From Ypsolopha sequella (lineage: Eukaryota > Arthropoda > Insecta > Lepidoptera > Ypsolophidae), in contig CAKOHE010000081.1 in assembly GCA_934047225.1 (NCBI GenBank), positions 174,340 to 238,339 of the forward strand: 64,000 bases of DNA. Direction: 5' to 3'. The notes under the pieces are model-generated. The model searched no databases and was not told where the DNA came from. It saw only the letters and a program-made list of their open reading frames with translations. The translations under genes and the position numbers were made by a program. Below are positions 43,925 through 55,400 of the stretch, one piece after another (within the stretch, counting starts at the first letter, position 1; every line of letters starts with the position of its first letter).

Positions 43925-44726
43925 CCTTCAAGCGGGCGCGCGGTCATTTGTAACGGGAGCGGGCGCGCGTAACCGAAAAGACCTATGGAATGAATAAGAG
44001 AAATTAATCACTAATTATTCAATAATTATTTATTTATTTGTACTGAGATATATTATCATTGTCTTAAAAGTCTTATTTGTTTAAAAAGTAATTAAAATTA
44101 TGAAAAAGAAACAATTATTAAATTAAATAACGTAACCCAAATATTTTTTGGATCAAAACAAAAATTAGGAAAACAAAACCCTTTTACATATCTCAGACTA
44201 ATTTATATACCTAGTCTAATAATAAAAATTAATCTATTCTGATAAAATTAATTTCATCAGAATCAGTTTTGCAACGATGTGGTCGGAAGTTTCAGAGCCT
44301 TGGTCGCTGAGCTCTGATTCACTCTCTTCTTCGTCTTCTCTTAGTAATTCCTCGAGTACTGCACTTTGTGATAACCGTCTACGACTCATTTTATATAGAA
44401 AAAACCAAGCTGAATTTGATAGTATTGAATGATTGCCGAAGAACTACTACGGGCGTGAATGCGGGTATGTCGCGTTGAGCGTCGCGCGTAACCTTTTCGA
44501 CGACAGGCACGTGTAGTCTTTTCGACGACTGCTGCACCGGGACTAAAACAATTGCGATCTGTGGAGTGGGGGGAGCGCCCCGAGCGACGGTATATTCTTT
44601 ATTTTACTCCCAATGACATAGCAACAGGTTACTAGAAATGAGAAATACATGTGATGGGTATTAATAATAATATGAACGAAAATGTACTAAGCGCGGTCGA
44701 TTCGACTACGCGCGCCCGCTTGAAGG
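43925..44726 (-). mobile_element. piggyBac deletion derivative 1
   Basis: An 18-bp perfect TIR CCTTCAAGCGGGCGCGCG lies at each end. The element is flanked by TTAA at 43921-43924 and 44727-44730, the diagnostic piggyBac target. The 802-bp element retains only the first codons of a transposase on the minus strand (44234-44389). Additional GCGGGCGCGCG-like subterminal motifs occur at about 43959-43970. It is non-autonomous. Confidence 0.9.
44234..44389 (-). pseudogene. piggyBac-like transposase N-terminal remnant
   Basis: The 51-codon frame from ATG 44389 begins MSRRRLSQSAVLEELLREDE and continues with an acidic serine-rich stretch (ESESELSDQGSETSD) before stopping. A basic start and an acidic Ser/Asp/Glu tail are usual at the N-terminus of piggyBac transposases. 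The whole DDD catalytic domain is missing. Confidence 0.7.
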
Positions 44727-44730
44727 TTAA

Positions 44731-46340
44731 AATGTGAGTTAAAATGAGTTAGAAATATTGATTTCTCTATGATAAACGCGTTTGTCTATCTCACTCCTAC
44801 AAATTTAGTGTATGCAATGGAACGCAATCAGCATGAAAGAATTGCGGACGTAATATATTACGTTTTGTTACAAGCATTTTATGGAATTATTCAATAAATT
44901 CGGAGTAATCCTGAAATAGCCTAAATCGCCTGTTCTTTTTTCCTAGGCAGCCTAAATGGCTACTGGTAGCCGATCTGATTTTTTGGTCGCCATTTGACCC
45001 CCTAAGGTAGCCTAAATGGCGATAATTCGCCTAATCTGGCACCACTGGTAGGTGCAAGCACGTATCCTGGTGGGGGATAGTTGGGATGTATCCCGCCCCC
45101 AAAATGTAGGGTAACATAACACGGACAAATTTAAATTTGGTGTCATGATTGGGGCAAAAACATTGGCGAAACATTAATGAAGGCGGAGTACAGCCTATCT
45201 GTGATGAGTGGAGGAATATAGAAAAGAAAAACAGCATTCAGCATTGACGCCAGCTCCTGATACTATACTTGATGCAATGTCAGCGGGAACAGAAAAACTT
45301 ATAAAATATAGAACTCAAGTATCTATAAAAAATAATGTTTCAGCTATTTCTTTCACATTGTTTTATATTATGCAGTTTCTTCCCTTAGTTAAAGTAGATG
45401 TAAGTAATTTGTTTAGTATAAGTTCTAGTATGTAACTGATATGTTAAAAAAAAGACATGATCTTGCTAAGTTTCTTGCCCTTCTTCTTAGCAAGACTAAT
45501 CGAATGGGCGGAGGTAGGCATGTATTTATACATATATGTAACCTATTAGTAGTAGTATATAAGATGGGATTTGGTCGGCCGCCTGGATTCGTGCTGAGGG
45601 CTCGGTTGGTGATAATTGAACCTTGTTCCTGGTCCCTGGCCGGGTCTCCGGTATGGGTTCGGGCGATTGATTGGATTTCACCTTGTATAATTATAGATTT
45701 TATCTATCATTTTAATCGTAAATATGTATATTGCTCCATAAATTAAATAAACCTTTAATTTAGTTCATGTACATTTATCATTCTATTAAATATATTTTTA
45801 TAAGATTAAATTTGACTTGTAAAAAGTGTAGTATGTATAACCACTTTACAAAATAAACTATTTGAATTTTTGCTAAATGTCCTCCCCGAACCAAAAGTAT
45901 GGATACATGCTTGCGTAGGTGTATTCTACAACCAGAGTGAGGAAGTATGGATTATGTTATGACTATTCCTCAAGTTTCAAATAAAGGCAGACAAACACAC
46001 GACTCTCAGCATTGAGTTCTTGTAAACCAATGACATACAAACCATGGACCTCGGGTCTAGTACAAGATTTACGAAAAAAGTGTCCTTAGTGAAGTGTCAA
46101 AATATTAAGAAACAAAACATTTTAATTTGAATCGTATGTCATTCATTGCTGCATGGCTCAATTTTGATTGACGTGCGATTGACACGCTTTTTAGTTTTCT
46201 TTTCAGCGCAGATCCGATGTCTATTTGTTAGTACGTCAATGTTGTTAACCTTGAAACTAACGCCATAGTCTCATACAGTAACTTTTAGGCAGAAATATAA
46301 CTATTATGAATTAAAATCTCTTTGATTTTACAAATACCTA
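44731..46340. other. Intergenic repeats upstream of the secreted-protein gene
   Basis: About 44930-45040 has a short duplicated motif (AGCCTAAATGGC). About 45090-45185 (AACATAACACGG...GGACAAATTTAAATTTGG...GGCGAAACATTAATGAAGG) resembles about 57002-57075 just downstream of the gene's last exon, suggesting duplicated flanking sequence. Frames at 45208-45435 and 45441-45746 are not supported by domains or clear splice sites. Confidence 0.45.
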
Positions 46341-46349
46341 AAAAAAAAG

Positions 46350-46357
46350 TATAAAAA
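46350..46357 (+). promoter_or_regulatory. Putative TATA box
   Basis: TATAAAAA lies 83 bp upstream of the ATG at 46433, which would place transcription start near 46380 and give a 5' UTR of about 50 bases. This spacing favours ATG 46433 over the upstream ATG at 46378, which would fall at or before the start site. Confidence 0.5.
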
Positions 46358-46432
46358 GGCAATAAAAGTCTTACGAAATGCAAATTGTAATTTTCTTTAT
46401 CGCTATTTCAAACTTTACTTTTCGTATCACAA

Positions 46433-46486
46433 ATGTGGTTTCACTTATACCCTTGTTTAACATTTATTTTAACAAGTCTCATATCG
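46433..46486 (+). CDS. Exon 1: signal peptide
   Basis: 18 codons, phase 0, hydrophobic core LTFILTSLIS. The donor TCG|GTAAGT matches consensus. The alternative upstream ATG (46378) gives a hydrophobic frame too, but it leaves the exon in phase 1 and would then need a weak acceptor at 46634-46635. Confidence 0.7.
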
Positions 46487-49400
46487 GTAAGTTACTTCTG
46501 TCTGTCTGAGAAGGTGATAATATTGTTTAGCGATTACACACTTATATTACCAATATCTTTATTAAAATGTGTGAAATAATTAAAGTAAAATAAAACTTGT
46601 TAATTAAAAAAAAAACTTTCAGGTCACCATTACAGAGGAAAATGGAACAAGTACAAGTACAGTCAAATATGATCCTTTATACTCTGAAGTCCTCAAGAAC
46701 ATAACCCAAGTAAATAAAGATTTAAGAGAGTTAATAACATTCTATGAAGCAAAGTTCAAGAAGGAAAAGACAAAAGTGCTACCGGAAAATAAACATGACA
46801 AAGTAATTAATGAATTATTAAGCAAATTAAATGTAATAATGGAGGAAAGGCCACAAGATATCATTCCAAACTACGGTTATAATAAATCAAAAAAAGTAAA
46901 GAATAAAAGTGGTTCATCATCAGATGATACAAGTGATGATTACTCATTAATCGATAGTGATTCTGAAGTAATAATCATAGCCAATGGAGATAAAAACAAC
47001 TTGGACAGAGTTAATGCTAAAACAAGACGAGAGAGTCAAGCAATGAGAGAATCCTTAAGCAAACTTCTAAAACAAGCTCAAGCGCAGAAAGGAGACGCTT
47101 GGTTTGATTTTATGGAAACTGGTCTTAAAAAATTAGAAAACTACGATGTCAGCGAAGAAAATGTATCATCGACCGATGGAAATGATTCCTCTGTTGGCAA
47201 TGATTCTGTTAATATCATTGATTCTGCAGTTGGCGAAAATACTAATGTTGGCAATGATTCTGTTATTGGCAATGTTTCTGCTGCTGGCCAAGATACTGTT
47301 GTTCGCGATGGAAATAAAAACGAGCAAAAGGATACAAAGGTAATATCAATATTAACGTTATATCATTGCGGTATAGAAACGCAGAAAAAAATGTAAATCT
47401 GCATGTAATGTGGACATAAATTTGTATCTCCTTGAAATTGATAAATTGCCAAATTTAATATGAATGTGGTAGATAACACTTTGCAACATTCACAAATAAT
47501 TTTTAAACATTCCCAATGATATTTTTGGTCGATTTCAGGTAATTGCTAATGTTTCCAATTCAGAAGAATCTATTAAATTGGAGGAAGATGAAAGTAAAAT
47601 GTTAAGGACAGCATACGCTGAAGCTTGCGCCAAAGTCATCGTCAGAAAATGTTATAAGGCAAGTTTTCAAGAAAACCGAAAGTGGCAGTTGCATTCAAAT
47701 TCAAGTCTTATTACTAAGTAGTCCAAGTAGTAGAGTCCAAGATTTGGATCAGTTGCAAATTGCAATTCACACGTTTATTTTAATCTCAACACTTTATCTC
47801 TTTACTTTAATACAAACAACAGACAGCAGATTTTGACCATAATTATGTATTTAAAAATACGGCCGATAATGGCTGTTAATCATTGGACTATGAATTTACA
47901 AAAAGATTACAAAAATAAACAGACCGAAGATATAAAGGAAACAAGCCAGGAGGTACTACCATCTAACTTGCAAGCCCGAAGTTATTTGGGGGAGAGTAAG
48001 AGGACAGCTCTCAAACAGGCACAACCAAGTCCCATAATGCCTGGGACCGATTGACGGTGGTATATCCATCCCCAATTGCCGGCCCTTATATAAAACAGAC
48101 TAGTGACGGGCAGCGCCGTCATTGGTGTCATACTAAACTAGACACGCAAAGGATTAGTTGTTAAGGTTAAACGTCAGTCGCTTAGCGCAAAGTACATAAC
48201 CTAAATGTGTTTTTCCGGTTAAGAAATGAAAAAAAAAACATTTTGGTCTGTGGCAATTGACCCCAAAAGTTCAGTTTTAGTGAGGTTTATAAAGCAAGAG
48301 TTTGAAGTTTAATGCACAATTAGTCATGATCTTGTCCAAACAATGTTAAAACAGCATTTTAAGTTGGTTTTGAAAAGATTATGACTAAATATGTATACAA
48401 TTTCAAACTCTTTCTTTATAAACCTTATTAATCAATCAATCAATCAGTTCAAGGCCGTTTTCGGCTCAGAATAAGGAATACAAATAGAAACCTGGCTAAA
48501 ATAATACGCGGAGAAAGACACCTATCCTTGATTTTCTTACGACATTCTAGTGCGTTAGAGAGAGATGGATATGTATTAGTTTTTTCTTAATTAGGTAGGT
48601 TGTCACTAGTTCATTGCTTTGCTAGTGATGTAACAATGTCGATTTTTGACTACGATAAATAAACCAAATCGAAATGAACCGCGACCAATCTCCTTACCAC
48701 ACATTATATCGTATCAAAGTGTGAAAAAAAAGAGAATGCAGGAGGCACCGACCTTTCTGGTGACATCCTCTTGCTTTGGAAGGAGGCCAAGAGAATTAAT
48801 AGCAAAGTGGTCTCTGTCTACCCCAGTGGGACACATGTTATACTGTGTAAATAAGGAATTAATAAAAGGATATCTTTCGTTTAGCATAATATTTTTTATT
48901 AAGTACAAATTACTATATCGTAGGCAGGTAGGTACATAAGTTAAGTCCAAAATTGTGATTGTTTCTAGTACAAAAAATGCTGTAGCTTGTATCAGAGATA
49001 CAACCGTAAACTATTTAAGTGGATACTTTTCAAGTCGCCTCTTAACTAAATCAAATAGATGTTCGTTGATGTCGCGTCTTTGTTCAATCAAGGAGGAAGG
49101 AATTAATCGCAACAATAGAAATCATAATAATCATAGACTTATAGGATTCGTAATAATAATATTATGTCAATGATGAGCGATGACAGCGCCATTACTACAT
49201 AGGTAATTTCAATTTTTTTTTTATTTCTATCAAATAAACATCAACTTATCTTGAATAAAAACTAATAACAAATAATGAACGATTAAAATACATAATAACC
49301 TGTAATAAGAAATCAAATTATGCGCAGTTCAAGTCAATAAGCATTCCCAAAATTCATTTCACGATAGAACTACCCTGTCAAAGTACTTTTATTGTCAACC

Positions 49401-52400
49401 ACTAAGTACGAAAATGTCTTGATCTGCGGAATTTCTTCGTGAAGTCGATCACGGCAGTAACGTGAACGAACAGGCCTTTCAGAACGATTTGCGAACATAG
49501 AAGTATGCACTTTTCTAAACCGCAGACATCCATAGGTACTGGTTCTGTTGCCTAAAATTGAAAAATTGTAGAGTTAATATACTATAGTATAGTACAAGCA
49601 CGTACCTACAAACAAGATTGATAATGCAATTATACCTAATTATTTAAAGGTTACCAATGTGTCTGTATCTGGTAAATATAACGTTGGTAAGGCATCTGCT
49701 TTTAAAAGTCTCCATTTTAAATTTTCGTTTGGTCCAAAAGAATCCGACGTAAAGTGTTTCGAACAAATATGACTGCTTTTTTTAATTGCCCAATTTGGTC
49801 AAATTATTCGTCTAAGCCATTCACTTTTTAATTCTTCCCTTTTTGGAAATCTTTAACAAAAAAATATAGCGATATTTATTCGGCATTATTTTTCTTTTAA
49901 CTCGCGCTGCATTGAGGGATTTTCTTTTCTTTTTTTTTTACTCTTCCCTAGTCGCTGGATAGATAGCGCTGAACGTGGTAAGTTACTGCAAGGAACGGAA
50001 CGTCACATAATTTTTTGATTATTGCACTTGGATGTAATTTTGAGATCGTTAAACGAAACGTACATAAAAAAATAATTAATGTCATTGTCACATCACATCA
50101 CAATGACATTTTTGAAAATAAATAAATAATAACAACAAGGAAAAAGAAAAAAATAATTAGCAGTCTTTTTATGAGTTTTCTACGCCAAAAAGAAAATGTC
50201 CCAAGAGAAAAAGAAGAGAAGTCTGTGCCTAAAATAATTGTATAAAAATGGAGGCATACATCTTTTTCCTAAAGATGTAAGTCGTAAAGCGCAAATAGTA
50301 CAAGCCATGGTACATTTTAAACCTGGACGGACCATAACAAAGCATTCGCACATAATATGCTCAGCACACATGTCATCAACCAACGAGCGTATGTGACGTG
50401 ACGTGACTTGACGCAATGTTTTTTTTTTTTTTTCAATCGTTTTGGCTTTGGCACCTAGCAACGTAGTCAGTTCAACACCATCTACAGAGTTCTTGGAAAC
50501 TATGTTTTTTTTTTAATACTCAAAAAGAAAACCTCTCATTAATCTATTATGCTTTATGCACGGCTGCCGCGGGAACCAATGTTCGATAGTTTGCCACACG
50601 GACTTTATCACATCACTATACGAAAAAACATAACCTCTCATAGTCGGCAGAAAATCTATATAAAACAGGCAAATATCGGTGTAGAATTGAACACGAGTAT
50701 GATTTACAAGAACTACTATTATTGTTACTGAGTTTTAGGTATGATCCTGCAACTTATTAACATAAAAACTATCAGAACTCACCGATGAAATGATATTGCT
50801 TCATTGTTGTTTTCTTTTCTTCCTGTATGCGATTTACAGCCTTCAATCGCACAAGACATTTTATTACAATGTTAAAAAAACAATCAACACAAACAATAAT
50901 AAATCACACTTTCACGAATTTTGAGAGGAAGAGCACCAAAATATTTAATTTCTCTCGGTGAAGCTGTAAACTTTCGCAAAATGCAATAGACATTTCGATG
51001 CCACCAAATTAAGATGTGATGCACGCAACGAACGATATTGCAACACAACGATACAATGATGAGACATATTTAATTTGATGGTATTATAATATTTAAAATA
51101 CATCCAAATTACATCCATCTGACATTTGTTTGGTTCAATCTAGTGACACACCAGGAAAAAATATAAAGTAAGTGCGGTCCGCTATTTCATTCACTCGTAC
51201 ACAGGAGTAATTTACGTTAGATGAGTACAATGGCTAATGCCCAGTTCTTATTTTAGTCAGGCTTCTATTTGTATTCCTTATTCTGAGGTTTTCGGTCACA
51301 GCGACTGTCAATGCTGAGAGCGGCGCTGGTGAGCCCTCACGTGGCTGACGTAGCCAAACCTTATTAATACTGAACTATTGAAAGAAAGAAAGAAACACAT
51401 TTATTCCGGCAACAGCCACACTTACAATACAATACATACAATATTTCTACTTACATCTATTTTAATTAAAATTACATTAGAACTATACGGTAGGCTGTTG
51501 CTGAAAAAGGCAACTGACTCAGCGATGTGCTGAAGGTGTAATCCCTCAGCGCTGATTTTCAGTCAGTGCCTGCTGGTGACTCATGAGCGTACCAGGTGCA
51601 GAGCGGCGCTGTGCAGTGGGCAATAAATAAATAAATAATAACAGTAATAGCTATATATATACCATGAAACTATAAAACAACATTTCTAAAATATTAATAA
51701 AATATGTAATAAGTATTACTTAAACTAATATGATGTGATATAAATGAAATATATAGGTATACATAAATAATATAACTTAATTTACTTTAAAGTATTAAAT
51801 AAAAACTTTGCAGAACAACTCAAGGTCTTTGATGCGATTTAAGTCAGTCAGACTAGCGGCGAGAAGTTTCGACAGGAAACGGTAGTCTCTACTGTTCAAG
51901 TAAATATGCCCTGAGCTTGCGCCCAAAAGCACACCTACTAGTCACTTCACGGACTGGGGGAGGAATATTGTTCCAGCACTTGGACGCCACATATTTAAAA
52001 CTGCCAGGGAATGCCGTCGTTCTGTGTGCGTATTGGCGTCCAAAATGCTTTTCAATTTTTAACTTCTAAACAAGAAAATCAAAGTTAAGTTATGCACTTT
52101 GCGCTAAGCGACTGACGTGACGTTTGAACTTAAGTAAAGTGGCAGGAGGCACGACCATGCCGGAAGTTTATTGATTTATCGATTCTAATTTTTAGGCTGT
52201 GACAAGATCTTTAAACTTCGTATGTGACAAAAAAAAATGCAAAAAAGGCTTTAAAAATTACTTCAAAACGCAGCAAAAACAGGATGTCTTGAATCATTTG
52301 AAGCTGGAAATGACACTAATAAAATCAAAGAAATAAAGCCAGAGGATAACATTCAGATATATCCATTGATAGGATCCCCACCAATTCGTAAGTGATTTCT

Positions 52401-55400
52401 TTAGCAGCAGACTAGTAAATTTCAAAGTTTTCCTCCAATACACAATTGATTTGGTTTATCGCTATTATACCTTTACCTAGGAAGTTTATATTACATATTT
52501 ATGTAGAAACACTTACTAAAATAATAATTTCCAGATATATTTCCAGATATATTTTCGATTAATTGTAACTAATTCCACTGACGCCGACTGTATGTCGAAA
52601 TATATCTGGAAATTATTATTTTAATAAGTGTTTTTATATAAATACGTAATATGAACTGAATAAAAAAAAAACAAATAAGTTATCTTCAATATTTAATTTA
52701 CCTAGGAAGTAGATACCACAGGAAACGAACATTTTCTAGGAACGTTAGGACCTAAGACGATAAAAATATGATTCACAGAATTGGAATGGGAAACAAACAT
52801 AAAAAAAAAAATCTAATTTTTACTTTTCCAAAGTGTGTAGTTCGAAAACGGATGGGAATATGGATAAACTGTATAGAATCAAAGTTATAGAAAATGTTAT
52901 ATATAGACTTTCATTTAATCATAGAACATTTTTCGCTAAAATGCACCATTTTTGAGATATTGGCGAAGAACCTGAAATTGAGACCTGTCAACCCCCCTCC
53001 CTCCGCCACGCCTCCTAGACGTCAGGATTTTTAGTATGTTTTCTCCCTGAGCACCTTGAATAAGTTTCTGTAGAAATCGCTTAGGTTCCCGCTCACGCAC
53101 TCTACAACTGCTTTATTAATTGAACTCATAGCTTTCCTGTTGTATTCACAATCCGTATCATCTTCTATACTAATAATAAAGTAGGTACAAAGCGTGTCTG
53201 TACACTGAACATTTCCGCGAATTTTTAAATGAAATGGGTTACTGAGGTCAAAACTACGTTTTTTAGAATTTTTGTCTGTCTGTATGTATGTTTCGTTGTA
53301 ACTAGAGAACCACTCAACGGATTTGAATGCGGTTTTCTTTATCGTCATCGTAGTGACCCTGCTCAACATAAGGGGTTCTGATAAAATAACGGCCAAGGCG
53401 AAAACGGGGCAAAGATGCAAAAAACGGAGCCGCGGGCGAAACGCTAATAAATAACATTTGAAAAATTTACGTACGCGTACTTTCTGAAAAAAAGGACAAT
53501 ATTTACATACATTTTCTAAAATGTATCTAATACACATAAACATGTCGTTCAGACAAAAAATAAAAAGTTTGATTTTGTCTATTTATTACTCACTGTAGTA
53601 TTGGTAAGGAACAAAAATTGTGTGAGCCCGACTCGTTCTTGACCGATATTTGAGTACAGAACATTAAAAAAGTAAAAAGGCTAATTTTTAATGACATGTA
53701 TTTTTTACAGCATTCTCAGAAGATTTTTATATCACCTGCTTTCCAAGTTCAAAAGTGAGTCATGCTCCCTTAACACTGACAGTTTCATTCCGAAATTAAG
53801 GTTGCCTGCACCTATGAATTCGGGTGGTTGATTAAATTTCACCTTAAAGAGTTGGGTTGTTCCCAGAGTTGGGTTTTGTTTCCTATGATGGCATTTTTTA
53901 TGAGGCCCCATTACGCCTGGATTTTTCTCAAGATTCATAGAAAAGGTAAACATTTATAGTGAAGTCAACAGCTTATTTTCCTCTTTTTTTTCAAAACTAT
54001 TATCTAGCTACATCAAACTATGTCTCTATGTAGTCCAAAAAGCAAAATTAGATGAAACACCATCATAATAGCTGTCAGGATATCGTGAATATCGCCTTTT
54101 TGCAAGTTGTATAATTTTTATTTGTACTGGAAATAAAAAAGAGAGAAATACAGACGTCGTTCATGTAAAGAATACTAATTTAATACAATTATGTATAAAT
54201 AAACAGTTACCATTTCATGAAAAACACAAAGTCAGCGCTTTTTTAATATCTCGCCATGCTGTTCCTCTTGATGAGAAATCGGAGTGCGGTGTGCTGGGTG
54301 AGGGAAACATATACATATAGAGATGTGTACAAAGTTTCTTGAGATCAAAGCCATCAGGACGTTACAATCACCTAAAGCATTTATATGGTAGCTGAGCGAG
54401 ATGGCCCACCTTAAGGGGCTATACCGTGAAAATTGACACTTTTTGAAGTTATTTATCTGCTCTTTTAATGAAGTTCCAAGTAAAATAAATTAATATAACA
54501 ATTTTGGGACCTTTTACTAGATTTTGGTCTATCAGAAACGCGATAGGAGGAATTTCATTCGATAGAAATAATTATTAAAATCAGGTCTAAATTTACACTT
54601 TTTTTGATATTCTGACAAATTAGGATAGCATACAGACTTGAAAAATATTTATTTAGATGGGTTTTAACTACATCTAAATTACTGTTATGGAATTTTTTGT
54701 AGCTATTTTAGTTAATTTTAAATTAATTTAAAACCGACTTTTTGACAATTTTCCCCGATTCTGTCCCTTTCGCACTGCGGGTCTTTCTGCCTGGAGTAAC
54801 GGGGACCTTTGCTAGCACGGTATATCACTTTAACCCGGCGCCAATGACGTGAAAATAATTTCAAAAACGATGACCCCGGGTCATAATGACCCAAATTTCA
54901 TCATTAGTTTTTTAGGAAATTTAACAAGTCATGTTAATTTTAATTACTATCTATATAAAAAGGGTTCTTTACTGAGGTAACAAATTGAAAATAAAACTAA
55001 TACATTGTAAAATGATTTTTTTATTAATTATTTGACAACACATGCAAAATCATCTAGAAAAACACAACGTGTCCAAATTTTTAGTTCTTGGTAAAGATTT
55101 CTTAGTAATAATAAGAATCAACAATTTTATCTATTAATAAAGAGATCAAATCAACTTTTTATCATGCATATATAATGAGATCAGTCTTCTAATTCATCAT
55201 TCAGGGCCATGGAACTGCTGCAATTATTGCAGTATGGAATCAAATGGTCTGGGCATATGTAAATGCGGCATGCCTGACAAGTATGAGATGTTTTCTTATC
55301 TTTTTTGGACGGACATACTTGACATCTCTTGCGAGTTCCTGGAACTTTTTGGGGAGGTTCTTCAGTAGGTTCGCTGACGAAATCTGCGATTCTTTTGCGC

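Larger units (their letters stand above)
47659..52195 (+). other. Intron 3 of the secreted-protein gene
   Basis: A 4.5-kb intron. It contains an alternative phase-0 acceptor (CAACAG at 47822) leading to a short Cys-ending frame, and a foldback at about 48280-48425 (AGGTTTATAAAGCAAGAGTTTG and inverse). It also holds two inverted sequence pairs (48171-48198/52091-52118 and 48465-48489/51263-51287) and the antisense THAP gene. Repeats lie around 51300-51640. Confidence 0.55.

Noticed and set aside
46378..46486. Upstream ATG giving a 36-codon hydrophobic first exon
   Set aside because: It leaves the exon in the wrong phase for the strong acceptor at 46622 and lies at or before the start site predicted from the TATA box; ATG 46433 fits both.
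50180..50461. 93-codon minus frame with several Cys near the THAP exons
   Set aside because: It does not fit the splice phases of the THAP gene and shows no C2CH spacing; treated as intron.
52505..52638. Possible regulatory stem-loop in intron 4
   Set aside because: Arms, loop and AT-rich ends are those of a small MITE; no further evidence for a role.
53031..53543. 170-codon minus frame
   Set aside because: It overlaps an RTE/SINE relic with the typical tail; no recognisable domain.
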